From the NCBI RefSeq assembly GCF_033439725.1, contig NW_026944385.1, forward strand, positions 3,257,001 to 3,321,000: DNA of 64,000 bases, in the 5' to 3' direction. The notes beneath the pieces are model-generated. The model was given only the letters and a program-made list of their open reading frames with translations, had not been told where the DNA came from and made no database searches. The position numbers and the translations under genes were made by a program. Origin of the DNA: Neurospora tetraspora. Taxonomy: Eukaryota; Ascomycota; Sordariomycetes; Sordariales; Sordariaceae. This document shows positions 52,418-64,000 of this stretch, piece after piece. Positions within the stretch are counted from its first letter, which is position 1; each line of letters starts with the position of its first letter.

Positions 52418-53509
52418 ATGTGCCGCATCAACATCATCCACTTCTCTCCCCACCACCACGACTTCCATTCCGAAGCACCACCCAACAGCTTACGGTTAAC
52501 CACCATATGCAACAACTGCAATCTTTTCAACTCCAAATCCTCCTCCATCGCCTTTGCCAAACTCAATCTCCTCCCCCGACGACCAACCGAAGACGAGTTC
52601 ATGACCCAACGCCAGCCACCACACCAGTTCGTCCTCTGCCCCACCCACGTCAACAGCTGCTGCTGCGTAGCTTACAAGCAGACGACGGCCTGCCTCCTGC
52701 AAAAGTTCCATTCTGCGGGGTGGCAGTGGCAGGATGTTGCTGCTGCTACTGCTGCTACTACTGCTGCTGCTGCTGCTGCTGCGGATGTTGATGGTGATGT
52801 TAATGGTGATGTTAATAGTGATGGTGATGGTGGTGGCTATGGTGTTGATGTAGCTGGGTGTCCGAATCTATTGGTTACGAGGGAGTATCACCCTTTGAGT
52901 CTGCTTCTTACAAATCTTGAGGACTTCCACCCTTTTTTAGCTGTTGACCAAGAAGACCAAGACGATCTGGGAGGCGACGACGACATCCAACACTTCCAGT
53001 TCCAGAGCTTCTCGCAGGCCAGGACCTCGGTTTTGGGTACAGCAGATGAGATTCACAAGCAGAAGGTGGTGATGGATAAGCACCTACTCGAAGCATCTGA
53101 GCTTTTGGAGCAGTTGTTTCTAGATCTTGCCGACGCTCGAGCGACGATTCATGCCCGCCAGCCGGCGCAAAGGCGCGCTTCATTCTTCCGGGAGTTTGAG
53201 ATACCACTCCAACGGGCTGTTGAGTTGTGCCAGAAGATTAGAGAGGCGGATGAGAGGATTTGTGAGGACTTCAAGGTCTTTTTGCAAAGGCGTAAGGGTA
53301 TGTCGAATCTTCTTATGGCTATTGATAAGAAGGAGACGATTAACAGCGGTTTTTATCCTATTAGCAAGGCGAGGCAAGATCTGACGGAGTTGTCGGCATC
53401 GAATATAAGGGAGGTATGTGAGGGATCTCTTAGGAGAGGGAGGGAGCTGTCGGCAGAGTTGGTGCGGTTGCTAGATGCTGTGAGCAACTTCGTGCAGCCA
53501 GTCCAGTAG
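52418..53509 (+). CDS. Unknown protein with Cys/His-rich N-terminus and helical C-terminal half, 363 aa
   Basis: A single-exon frame; the ATG has context actcaaaATGt. The first 100 residues contain many Cys and His (MCRINIIHF, CNNC, CPTHVNSCCC), perhaps metal-binding. Next come a poly-Ala run and a DVNGDVNSDGDGGG segment, from GCT and GATGTTAAT-type microsatellites at about 52736-52850. Residues 200-360 are strongly helical (EIHKQKVVMDKHLLEASELLEQ and so on), probably a coiled coil. I recognise no family. The composition suggests a lineage-specific gene; its upstream side is full of repeats. Confidence 0.65.
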   Translation: MCRINIIHFSPHHHDFHSEAPPNSLRLTTICNNCNLFNSKSSSIAFAKLNLLPRRPTEDEFMTQRQPPHQFVLCPTHVNSCCCVAYKQTTACLLQKFHSAGWQWQDVAAATAATTAAAAAAADVDGDVNGDVNSDGDGGGYGVDVAGCPNLLVTREYHPLSLLLTNLEDFHPFLAVDQEDQDDLGGDDDIQHFQFQSFSQARTSVLGTADEIHKQKVVMDKHLLEASELLEQLFLDLADARATIHARQPAQRRASFFREFEIPLQRAVELCQKIREADERICEDFKVFLQRRKGMSNLLMAIDKKETINSGFYPISKARQDLTELSASNIREVCEGSLRRGRELSAELVRLLDAVSNFVQPVQ

Positions 53510-54077
53510 GTATATTGTAGAGGGAAGTGATGATGGGTAGGTGATAGAATTCGGCTTAGAAAACAGTTAGACTGATATTAGGATTTATTAGAGAATAACA
53601 GAATGGAACAGAAACATTAGAACCTTCAAGTAATGGAGAAAGTGACTCGTGACCACATACTTGAAAGGGCAAAGCAAGCATTGCCATCAAAGCATATAAA
53701 GCGGAGTAAAAGGACCAGACTAATAAGAAGCTGGGGTTAGCAATTGGCTTGCGGAGTGTCTTCACGACCAAAGTATGGTACACTACCACCAAACGGTAAG
53801 GTAGGTAACAAGGAACATGGCGCGCGTCCAGTGCCAAGCGTGCGAGAAGGTGTTATCCCGCTCTAGTTGTACCAAGGATGATCGTCCTGGTATTCCATTG
53901 TGAGAGGCGGAAAAATTACTTCCCAGATGTGCCTGGTCGCATTGCATCGCATCGGCCGGTTAAAGCACCGAAATTCCTCAGTCGGGCGGGTGGTGTCCTA
54001 TTCCGAAACTCGGAATCGGGATGACCTCTTCTAGTAAATAGAGGCGATCATCCGTCCAGTCTTGACCCTCAACGACC
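53510..54077. other. Intergenic, 0.57 kb
   Basis: This gap holds the 3' flank of the unknown gene and the promoter of the GH79 gene. No other feature is seen. Confidence 0.6.
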
Positions 54078-55680
54078 ATGACCAAAGACCTCAAAACAGC
54101 AGTAACCACAGCCCTCTGCCTAACAGCGGCTCTTCCCGCCTCCGGCGCAGTCACCTTCAGCCTCCCCAGCAAAGTCGGAACAGGAGGCTACGCCTACGCC
54201 CCTCTCGACCCCGCGCCCATCGGGATCTCCTTCGAATTCTTCGCCTTCCCGTCTTACTTCATCAACGTCACCGCCACCCAACAATGCCTAGCAAACTGGA
54301 AGGCGCTGACGGGCGTCTGGCCGCCCATCCGCATCGGCGGAACGACGCAAGACCGAGCGCAATATGACGCCAAGACGTCAGCCTACGTCGTGTACTCGGT
54401 GGCAGACGCCAAGGACGCACCGTCCGTGTTGACGTTCGGGCCAAAGTTCATGACGCTGGCAGGGATGTACGGAGGGAGTGTGGTGGTTGGGCTGAATAGG
54501 GGCAAGAATAATATTGACAATACGATTGCCGCGGCCAAGGTTGCTGTTTCCGAGGTCAAGCATCTGCTGGCGATCGAACTTGGGAATGAACCTGAATGTG
54601 AGAAGCACCCACCCTCCTTGAGGTTGGAGGTTCGGAACGGCCGTGTTGTGCTGACAAAGGGGTTGTTGTGTGCAAAATAGACTGGGTCAAAGACGGACAA
54701 CCGATCACATCCGGCGTCAACTGGACTCCGGCCACGGATGCCGCATCGCAGAATAACTGGAACATCCGAGTGGGTAGCGCGGTTGACAGAACCAACATCA
54801 TTCAAGCTGGGAATTGGAATGACGCGCCGCCCAAATGGGGAGCTGCGCAGCTGATAGCGACGGAAAACGCAACGGTGAAGCCCCATGTTCGTCATTACGC
54901 CCACCACAACTACCCGGGCGGAAGCATTCAGAGTCTCATGACCCATTCGACCATTGCGAAAAACATCCACACATTCGACGCCGACATAGCCGCAGCTCGC
55001 GGGGTCGGGAAGGAGTACGTCTTTGGCGAAACGAACTCGGGTATGTAGCGGACACCCTTTGCCCCTAGAAAGAATTTCATTCACTGATACTCCTTCCAGT
55101 ATCCGGCGGCGGAGCAGCCAGAGTGTCTCCGACGTTTGGGGCAGGGCTGTGGACCATGGACTACGCCCTCCGTGCCACTTATAACAACATGTCGAGGACG
55201 TACTTCCATCACGGAACCGTCGGCAACTGCCAGTACTGCTTCTGGGGCCGATACAGCATGGGGGCCCCGTACTACGGGGCGTACGCAGCGGTAGCATTGA
55301 TGGCCGGCGCGAGCCACCTGACGGCTTTGGATAGCGGTTCAACAAACTACGCGGCCTATGCCACGTTCGATTCGAGGGGGCTTCCCCTACGAGTGCTCTT
55401 GTACAATTCAGACTATTTCGCCGGCAGCGGGACGAGGACTGCCCAGTCCTTTACCTTGACCGGCTTGACCTCGTCGATGGTCAGAGCGAAAAGGCTGACG
55501 GCAGCAAGCGCGACGTCCCGAGTGGATCAAGCAAGTCCTCCGTCGTTTGGAGGGCAACAGTTTGACAATGGATCTTGTGCCATAAGCGGGACCGAGACGT
55601 TTGAGACTACGCCCGCTTCTGGTGGTCAGGCTACCTTTTCGGTCAAGGCAACCGAAGCACTTTTGGTGTATTTGCAGTGA
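54078..55680 (+). CDS. GH79 beta-glucuronidase-like enzyme, 486 aa
   Basis: Three exons: 54078-54597, 54681-55040 and 55100-55680. Introns of 83 and 59 bp have GTGAGA/TAG and GTATGT/CAG ends, both phase 1. The signal peptide covers about residues 1-23 (TALCLTAALPASGA). The (beta/alpha)8 catalytic domain shows the acid/base Glu in LGNEPE (E171) and the nucleophile Glu in FGETNS (E290). A C-terminal beta-sandwich follows (LPLRVLLYNSDYF...ALLVYL). Family GH79 includes fungal secreted beta-glucuronidases that remove glucuronic acid or its 4-O-methyl form from arabinogalactan-protein side chains, and N. crassa has a characterised one. The enzyme acts outside the cell. It fits with the nearby AA9 gene in plant cell-wall breakdown, but nothing shows co-regulation. 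Confidence 0.92.
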
Positions 55681-56537
55681 TGCGGAGTTAGGTCGATAGC
55701 CGAACAATTGGGGATCAAAGGATAACAGATATCGGGATTGGATAAGCAAATGGAGATGGGTGACATCGGCGTTGTTTCATGGTGTAGGCGATGGGAGTGA
55801 TGGATGATGTTGCTTCTTCAGCCATCGTGAGCGCGACATGGGGAACTGTAAGAGAACGGTGAGATACTTATTTGGTGTTTAGTATCCGGACTGATAACAC
55901 ACTGATGTTGATAAGTTCATCGGCAACTGGGAGGTCCCCTTGAAGAAAAGTAGGCATCATCCCAGTATCTTCGCCGATCAACTAGCGATTCCCACGCTAT
56001 CGGGTCTCTTCCCGAAAAATCTTTTCATGGCTGGTCCGCATGGCTAGTTGCCGCGTTTACTCCGTGTCGTCCTCACCGCTTGGTCGTAGCTGGGTTGAGC
56101 TGAGTCAGTCAACACCCAGGTGGGAGCTTTGGTCTCGAGCTTGAGGCGACAGGCTGGAACCTATGCACAGATGACTACGTGGCTGCTGGGACAGAAGCGG
56201 TCATCATGCAGAACAGACTCAGCGTAACTCTGGGTACGCCTCGGGTGAATAAGAAGCAATCCCGAGGATTTAGACGCCTTTGTAAGAACGCCTTGCATTA
56301 TCATTTTCGTAGACCATGCTTGATAAGCTCAGCCGCCGTCGCATTATGATGATCGTCGATATCCATAAAGCTTGGCCGAACCTGGCAGTGGCATGGGAAG
56401 ATAAGGTGGAGTAGGGAACGCAGTCATCCATCCACATTTTGTTTTTCTTGTTGGGCATAAGAAGACGTAGCTGTCTTCTCTGAAACCATTCAGTTTTTTT
56501 TTTTCTTTTTGGCCATTATCCCTCATTATCCCTCATC
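55681..56537. other. Intergenic, 0.86 kb
   Basis: This gap holds the 3' flank of the GH79 gene and the promoter of the permease-like gene, both plus strand. A T-run (56493-56506) precedes the start codon. No coding frame is supported. Confidence 0.6.
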
Positions 56538-57864
56538 ATGCGGCATCTCTCGTGTTGGGCAACTGTTGCCCTGCAGTTGCTTTACCACGTAGGCCCGGCT
56601 ACGGCTGCGGCCGTCCCTGGCCATAGGAATCATATCGGCGGGAATACGGGGAGAATAGCACCCAGGGTTTTTATCATAAGCATGGTGAGTGACAGGAAGA
56701 AGAGCAGTGGCGGAACAAACTGGGTGACGTGCTAATTTGAGCGCGCTCTAGTTTACTCCTGAATCGGAAGCCTGGAAGACGAGCATGGTGGAATCGGGAA
56801 CTGGAAACTTGACCGACACCAAGATCGACGTGCCCGGGCTGTCCATGCTGTACCCTCAAGTGCTATGCACGGCGGATAAGTCTGTATGCCAAGTGACGGC
56901 CGGAGAGAGCGAGATCAACGCGGCGGCGAGTACCATGGCTCTGGTGCTCTCGGATAAGTTTGATCTCAGCCAGACATACTTTGTCGTTGGTGGGATCGCA
57001 GGTGTCAACCCCAAGTACTCAACACTTGGCGGTGTTGCGCTCTCACGCTATGTCATCCAGGTCGCTCTGCAGTATGAGCTGGATGCTCGGGAGAAGCCCG
57101 ATAACTTCAGCACTGGATACTTTGGCTACGGCACAAAGGGACCGAACGAGTACCCTACCACCAGCTATGGCACTGAGGTGTTTGAAGTCAACGATGCGTT
57201 ACGGAATGCAGCCTATGGGTTTGCGCAAAAGGCAAAGCTGGCTGATTCGGCGGCAGCGGCCGAGTACCGGGCCAAGTACAGGGAGGCCGGCCTCGAGTAT
57301 GTTGCCGCTACCGAAGGGCCGAGTGTCGTCAAATGCGACACGGCCACCAGCGATGTGTACTACTCGGGCACTCTGCTAAGCGAAGCCTTTGAGACGGTCT
57401 CGAAGGTGTGGACGAACGGGACGGGCAAGTACTGCATGTCGGCGCAGGAAGACAACGCCGTCCTCGAGGTGCTCGTCCGCGGAGCCATCCAGGGCCTTGT
57501 GGACTTTGGCCGTGTGGTTGTGATGCGAACCGGATCCGACTTTGACAGGCCTCCGCCGAACATCACAGCTTATCAGCACCTGATGGCGGACCAGAACGGC
57601 TTCGCGACAGCATGTGCCAACCTGGGCAAGGCGGGTGTCGAGATTGTTCGAGGGATTCTGCAGGGCTGGGAGCGGACGTTCCAAAAGGGAATCAAGCCAA
57701 CCAACTATATTGGCGATATATTTGGCAGCTTGGGAGGACAGCCTGACTTTGGACCGGGGAGCCAGACCAATGGCACCGGGTATGCGGCGGCACCAGTGCA
57801 GGCGAGGGCGCAGATGAGGACGAGGGGATTTCGTGGCGCTTCTGTCGTGCGACGGCGTATCTGA
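56538..57864 (+). CDS. Purine nucleoside permease (NUP) family protein, 419 aa
   Basis: Two exons: 56538-56684 and 56752-57864. The 67-bp intron has donor GTGAGT, branch gctaat and acceptor TAG, phase 0, joining RVFIISM to FTPESEAW. A secretion signal occupies about residues 1-26. The NUP family (PF06516) is seen in ISMFTPESEAW, the LSMLYPQVLC block, the TYFVVGGIAGVNP glycine segment, the YGTEVFEVNDALR region, and RTGSDFDRPPP near the end. The fold is related to nucleoside phosphorylases, so the name permease, taken from Candida NUP, is uncertain. The protein may bind or process purine nucleosides outside the plasma membrane. The C-terminus is basic (RRRI). A retrotransposon starts 11 bp after the stop codon. 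Confidence 0.92.
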
Positions 57865-57875
57865 CGATCTGGTTC

Positions 57876-58049
57876 TGTCAGATTCGAGGGTGGTATTCTG
57901 GCCAGATGTGGGCTAGATGCCAGAGTCCCAGCCACCTGATTTAACAGGTCTTGGCAAATATGAGTTACCCTTAGAACCCTCTATACTAGAGCGTTCGAGT
58001 TACTTACATGGATATACATAGAATTAATTAATTACCAGTAAATTTGATA
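57876..58049 (+). repeat. 5' LTR, 174 bp
   Basis: It aligns without gaps to the 3' LTR. By eye they differ at 19 of 174 positions, 17 of these transitions. The LTR keeps many CA and TG dinucleotides, unlike the adjoining interior. Confidence 0.95.
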
Positions 58050-61000
58050 ATTAATAATCTGATATATAATTTATTAATATAACAATTAGCACGTTTGAAT
58101 AATAAATAATAACCGGATTATAATGTTTCTCTTAAAGCTTACCAAAACGAAAGAAAACATTATTTACTTTAAAGACGGCGACGATTAGTTGCGATAGGAA
58201 CTTATATTCTAATTGAAATATATCCCTAATACCCTCAAGTATTGGTTCTAAGGAAAGACCAAGAAGCCTTCCGTACCGAGATAGCCTCATCTTAATTATT
58301 ACCCTATAACGAAGGAGGTTGAAATTTGTATTAATAATACTAAGGCGGAGTTTATACGTTTCGATAGCGGTATTAATTCCTAAACTGTTATTTATTAAGA
58401 CGGGATTAACTATAAAGAACCTATTAAATATTGCGATCGAAACGAAATTGTAATCGATATCTTTATTATTAAGGACGACTTTATTAATAAATAACTTTAT
58501 AAATTGGAAATTAACTTCTATTCTAATAATAAGAAGGATTAAAAGGAGTTTGTAGTTAGTAATAAGGCCCTATATACTTAAATAAGATTTTTAATTAGTT
58601 ATAGATTATAGAATAGAGTTATAAAGGAAAAATGTAATACTAACGAGTAGTATTGAAACTTTAAGTAAATAATGAATTATAAAGTGGTCGACGACTAGAT
58701 TAAAGTAAGAAAGATATACTATAAGGCTATCGCTATCCTTACGAAAGAACCTATGAATTAGATTAATTAGTTATAGATTTAATTTATTGCTATAAATAAT
58801 AGTTAGAGTAAAGGAATGAGGGAGATTTTTGTTGCTAGCTTATAGTATTCTAATTTTATTAATACGGTTAAAATAGTACGCTTGGGTTAGTATAATAACG
58901 TTTAGAAATTCGATAAAGAGATGGCCGCCAATACCTTTAAGTATATAGAGGTTTATAAGGATTTTAATCGGTACGGTATTAATAACGTTCCTTGCGGGGT
59001 TACTATTAGAAGAAGAAGAGTTTATTGCGGTATTTTTAGCGCTAGTAAGATTAGTATTGAATACGATAGTTAGAAATATAATAGCGATAATTATAATATT
59101 AAAAATAAGGATATTTATTGTAATAGTAAGAATAAAAAGCTTAAGGGCGTAAGGAAAAGAAAGTTCCTATTGGATAAATCCGAGATTTAACCGCGTAAGA
59201 AGGGTAATAGTATAATATATAAAGTATATAAAAAAAGGTATTATTCTTTTAAAGATTATTAGTACGTTAATTTAAGCGCGAAGCTTTTATATTTTAAGTT
59301 ATACCCTTCTATTAAACATATTATTAAAATTAACTTCGCGAGAAATTTAAAGTTTGCTAAGGAAGTAGTTAAATTTTTTAAAAAGGAGAAGAAAATGGAA
59401 AAGGAAAAATTAGTGTAATTATTGAGTCGGGCCTATAAAATAATTTTTTAAGTTAGTTGGGTATTTAAAGCTAAAGACGAAATTTATTTTCTTAAGAATT
59501 TAATGATATTTGGTTTAAGTAATTCGTTTTACGTATTTAATAAAATTATTCGTTTCTTTTATTTTTATTATATTAATCCGGATAATTCTTTGTAGGTTAG
59601 TAATATTTAAATAGAAATTAAAGGGCTTAGGAAGGTTAATGTTGTTATTAAGGGTAAGAATAGTCCTTTAAAACTATGGTTAAAGGAGGTTGTTTTTTGT
59701 TTTGATTTTATTATTAATTTCGTTTCTCATTTCTAATTACGAAGGTAAGGTTTCTATTACGATTATCGACTACTAAATAATTATTTAAGGAAGGTTAATA
59801 GTTTATTCTTTTATTATTTAAATATTATTTATAATTAAACGGTTATTGAGATTATTTTCCTTTTATTTATTAGAGCTTCGTTCGTAGCACGCCGTTATTA
59901 GATTAATTTCTATACGCGACGACCTTCGAAATAATTAGCGGAAATATAGTATTAATAGTTCGGTCATTTAAGTCCTTAAGTATTTGATTATTTATAAAAT
60001 GTTAACGGAATACAATTATACGGTATATTTTTAATTAAATGCGATGTGTATAGTATGGTAAAGATAAAACGATAAATTAATTGCGTTTCGAGAGACTGAA
60101 GCTACGGTTTAAGGGAAAGATTCGCCGTTAATTTTCTTGATTTCAAATTAGGATTTAAAGGATTACGTTACTTTCTTCTAATTACCTATCAATAGTCAAA
60201 ATTAATTTAGGACTATTACTTATCGAACCGAGAAATTATTACGATAGCTAATACTTTGGTTAGCTATATCTAAATGTTTAAATATTGATATAATATTAAT
60301 ATTAAGACCGCCGAATATAATAACGAATTTATAAGCAATAAGATTAAAGATAAATTCGCCTGGTATAATATAATTCTTAAATTTTCTACTTTCAATACTT
60401 AAGTATAGAATAGAGAGGTAGAATATTTAAGGAGTATAATTAAAAAGAAATATTATATAATATTATTAAGTTTAAAAATATTAGAAGATCTATAGTTAGA
60501 AATTATTTACGCGGCTGTTTACTTTATTAATTATTCCCCTTATTATTTATGTAATTAGAAATCCCCCTTCGAATGATTCTATATTTATATTGCGAATTAA
60601 TATAATTAATAAGAATTATATAAATTAGATATAAGTTACCTTCGAGTCTATAGGTATAAAGTATTTACTATAATAAGCGTTGTTTAAAGGAAGGAGTAAA
60701 GGTTTTAAAAGTATAACCTAAAGGTGTAGATCAGTTATTTTATTGGTTACTTAGCGACTTCAATTTATTGTATATAGAATTTTTATATAAATTGGATTGT
60801 TTAAACTAGGGATATAATATTTGATGAAGATATTATTTACTATTTAAACGTTAAGAAGTTTAAAGACGACTTAAAGATTGTTATTAAGGAATTCGTCGAT
60901 TTATTCAATAAATTAAACGAGTTTACTAATTAATTTTCGAAGGTATTTAAATTATTTTATATTAAAGGTTATAGGCTATTAAATGATGTTAATAATAGTA

Positions 61001-63090
61001 ATATTAAATTTTTTCCATTAAGTTTCTTAATAAAAATTAGGAGGATTATTAAAGGAATTAAGAAGTCTCCTAAAATGAGACTAATTAATTATAAGAGGTA
61101 TTAATATAACAATTTATTAATAATAAAATATTTATCGAATATATTATAGGTTTATATTTATCGCTTCTATTTACCCCGCTAACCGTATTTTATACCGGCT
61201 ATTCTATCAACCGAACTATCAATTAGTACGTTCGTTATTAAGAATTATAGGAAACTGTTTTTAATGTTAATAGATTAGCCTAATTAATAATTAAAATAAA
61301 TAAAAAGATAATTATTAAGGCGGAAATTGAACGGTTAATTACAAAATATAATTGTTTTCATAGGGTATACTGATATAATCTCCTCCTAATACCTAAAAAG
61401 TACTATAATCTAAATAACTACGTATTTAATTAATAATTTAAAGAAATAGAGGAAATTTACTTTAAAAGCTATAAAGATATAAAAATATGGATTAAAATAA
61501 ATAAGGATATCCCTTATTTTAAATATAAGTAAATTTCCGATTATATATAGGTTTATATTTATAAATTTAATAAAAATAGGATATTTAATAAAGTAAAAAC
61601 GAAATTCGTTATAAGAGGTAATTAGTAAAAAAAGATAGGAGTTAATATATACGTATTTACCTTCGTAAGTCGATTATTTTATACTATTATTATTTTTACT
61701 ATTCGCTTTAATTTTAAATTTATTTAATATAATATAATTAATACTTTTATAAATATTTACTTCGATAAGGATGTTAATATACATATATTACTAGGGTATT
61801 GAATACCCGGGAAAGTTTTTAAATTTATTATAGCATTATATAGTCTCCGACAAAATCTCTTACTATAGTAACGAGAATTAAGCAGAGTATTTAAATCGAT
61901 AAAATTTGAAACAATCTTTAAAAACCCGTATATTATAAAGAAAGATAGTATTCTTATACTATATTACGTCGATAATATCGTCTTTATATTCGATAAAAGT
62001 AAAATAAACGAAATTAAAAAATATATAATAGAAGTATAATTATAATATTACTTAATAAGACGAAATAAATTCTAATAGTTTTTAGGTATTAAAATTATAC
62101 GTAATAGAAACTAAGTAAAGATCTAATTATTTCAAGAGGTATATATTGATAAAATTACTAAGCTATTTAAATTTAATTATTAATTAATTTTAGTATTTAT
62201 AGGCTATAAAGAATTAATACCCTTCGAAGAGTTATTAGCTACGTAAAAATACGAATGTACTAAATTAATATAGGTTCTTTGCTATACGTAGTAATTAATA
62301 TTCGATTAGATATTGCGTTTTCGTTAAGTAGATTAGTTAGATATAATTATAATCCTAACCTTATTTACTTAGCGGCGAGCGAGAAGGTTATACGGTATTT
62401 AAAAATAATAAAAATGTAGGCACTCTATTTTGGCGGGAGTAATAAATTCGAAATTGCTTTTAATACTTCGTTTATTAATAATAAAAATAACTGTAAAATT
62501 CCTAAAGATTTACAATTAAATTATATAGTAGTTTAATTTATTAGGGAATAATTAAATAGATTATAGTTGCTACGTTAACAATAAAAATGGAATTATATAT
62601 AATCGAAAAGGTAATTAAAGAGACCCTCTTTATAAACTAATTAATATTGGCATTAGGGGTAAAACTATTAGAAGATCCTATTCCTACTCTATATTATAAT
62701 AAGTAATAAATTATTAGGGTATTTACAAAGGAAACGCCCACTTTTAATATAAAGATAAGGTATGTAAATATTTATAGATATTAGTTAAGAGGAGAAATTC
62801 TCGAAAAAAAGACTCTCAATATCGAATATTTAGAGATAAAATTAATATTAGTAAATGGATTAATAAAGGTATTAGGTATTTTAGAGTATAGGAAATTTAG
62901 AAAATTATTGGGTATAGTTGAAGTACCGCCGCGAGGAGATGGAGGAAGAGATAATCCAGTATTGGGAGAGGTAGATTTCGATGATTTGGATAAAATATTA
63001 GGATTAGAGATATAAAACGACGAAAGTAATATGTAAATAATTTCACTTTTGACTTTAAAGAGGAAAGAGAGGCTTATAAGTGAGAAGGTG

Positions 63091-63264
63091 TGTTAGATTC
63101 TAGGGTGGTATTCTGGCTAAATGTGGGTTAGATGCCAGAGTCCTAGCTACTTGATTTAATAGGTCTTGGCAAATATGGGTTACCCTTAGAACCCCCTATA
63201 CCAGAGCGCTCGAGTTAGTTACATAGATATACACAGAATTAATCAATTACCAGTAAATCTGACA
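63091..63264 (+). repeat. 3' LTR, 174 bp
   Basis: It begins TGTTAG and ends CTGACA, directly followed by the GGTTC target duplication. A short purine run (gagaagg, 63082-63088) just before it is the probable remnant polypurine tract. Confidence 0.95.
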
Positions 63265-64000
63265 GGTTCATTGTCGAGGTCGTGGTCCCACTGGACAAGA
63301 CGGCATCAGGATACCCGGCCGAGCCAGATCATGACTTTATCCGCATCGGGACCAGGTCATCTCTTCATTTCTTGAAAAGGTAGACGTAGATATTGCACCT
63401 GCAGGCCAAGAGACGGGCCATTTGCCGGCAGCGTAGTAGTGTACATATGATACTAACTTGAAGGAGTACATGTGTAGAGGAAGTTGGATATAGCCGAGTT
63501 GGCGGTAGGAGGAAAGTTGAAGTTCAGTCTGTGTCACGATGGTGTTGGTGTTGACTTTCGGGAGACAATGGAATTGGATGTGACAAAGACAAGTCATCGA
63601 GAGCAAAAACAATTGTTAAGGAAATTGTTAAGCTATTGCCAGTTCTCAAACGGTATGTCACACAGGTGAGCCCCAGCTGCTCTTCTTTGCCGGACGCACT
63701 GACCACTTCTACCCGTTCGAGGATGATGACCAGGGCATTCAACGCCACTTCCCGTTCCGTCACCGGGTCTTGTTTGGTGCAACGCAGCTGCCAAAAGTCG
63801 AATTGCCTGCTAAAAGCCCAGTTGCTCACGGGAATTTCCACTTGACATCTCCATCTCCCATCAAGGTTCCCACTTTCCATCCCCGCGATTCAGTTCCAAC
63901 CAAAGACGGCAGCTTTCCACAGCTCCGAGACTGCAACAATAACAGCACGACAAACAGCGACAAAGAGTACCAAAGAACAAGAAAAGACGCTCAACCGGCT
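63265..64000. other. Right-end flank, 0.74 kb
   Basis: This sequence follows the retrotransposon and has ordinary composition with no RIP. The first 114 bp are open in one frame with codon-like composition (described in the findings). Frames at 63337-63880 look random, and no gene is supported before the window ends. Confidence 0.5.

Larger units (their letters stand above)
57876..63264. mobile_element. Ty1/copia-type LTR retrotransposon, 5,389 bp, interior RIP-decayed
   Basis: Both LTRs (57876-58049 and 63091-63264) are 174 bp, start TG and end in TGATA or TGACA. The 5-bp target duplication GGTTC is intact at 57871-57875 and 63265-63269. The 5.0 kb interior is extremely A+T-rich, poor in CA/TG and rich in TA, with stop codons in all frames: the RIP pattern. 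Relics still read in order: an integrase core end at about 60390-60540, the reverse-transcriptase catalytic box at about 61957-61975 with its second Asp changed to Asn, and the RNase H C-terminus at about 62690-62890. Integrase before RT is the Ty1/copia order, so the element lies in plus orientation. No protein can be made. Confidence 0.95.

Noticed and set aside
57950-63100. A+T-rich block as a centromere fragment or mitochondrial insertion
   Set aside because: Intact LTRs, the 5-bp target duplication and relic integrase, reverse transcriptase and RNase H show a RIP-mutated retrotransposon.

Overview
The window is nuclear DNA of a filamentous ascomycete, most likely Neurospora or a close Sordariaceae relative. 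The evidence is short spliceosomal introns (about 50-135 bp, GTAWGT-type donors), dispersed tRNA genes with short introns after position 37, an arginase gene resembling Neurospora aga, and one retrotransposon whose interior has decayed to A+T in the pattern of repeat-induced point mutation (RIP). Gene structures were spliced by eye and checked for reading phase. No search was run, so family names rest on recognised motifs.

Layout. 0-9.7 kb: an unknown gene (-), a Pro/Ser-rich Cys-cluster protein (-), a Gln-rich prion-like protein (+), and a secreted NPP1/NLP-family protein (-). 9.7-21.6 kb: a divergent mitochondrial carrier-like protein (+), an atypical short-chain dehydrogenase (-), a GT90/CAP10-type glycosyltransferase (-), an intron-containing tRNA-Asp (+), a four-span membrane protein (-), and arginase (-). 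21.6-25.2 kb shows no supported gene. 25.2-33.7 kb: an ApsB/Mto1-type microtubule-organising coiled-coil protein (+) and a mitochondrial transcription factor Mtf1-like protein with an AT-hook-like N-terminal extension (+). 35-38.8 kb: a Ser/Thr-rich, probably GPI-anchored protein (-), a cluster of three tRNA genes (Lys, Arg, Lys), and a small Cys-rich secreted protein (-). 41.4-47.9 kb: a DUF1993 protein (+), a six-exon O-methyltransferase (-) and a six-exon rhodopsin/SAT4-type seven-span membrane protein (+). 48.4-57.9 kb: a further tRNA-Lys (-), an AA9 lytic polysaccharide monooxygenase (-) with a tRNA-Thr gene inside its long first intron, a repeat-rich gap, an unknown helical protein (+), a GH79 beta-glucuronidase-like enzyme (+) and a purine nucleoside permease-like protein (+).

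57,876-63,264 is a complete Ty1/copia-type LTR retrotransposon. It has 174-bp LTRs and a 5-bp target duplication GGTTC, and its interior is heavily RIP-mutated. The last 0.7 kb holds no gene I can support.

The genes do not form one pathway. AA9 and GH79 both suit plant cell-wall breakdown. Arginase, mitochondrial and cytoskeletal genes are housekeeping. The most unusual signals are the tRNA nested in the LPMO intron, the 9-bp-repeat-encoded charged tail of the LPMO, the intron presence/absence among three tRNA-Lys(CTT) copies, the related 3' trailers of those copies, and a fold-back, MITE-like element next to a diverged 196-bp tandem duplication.
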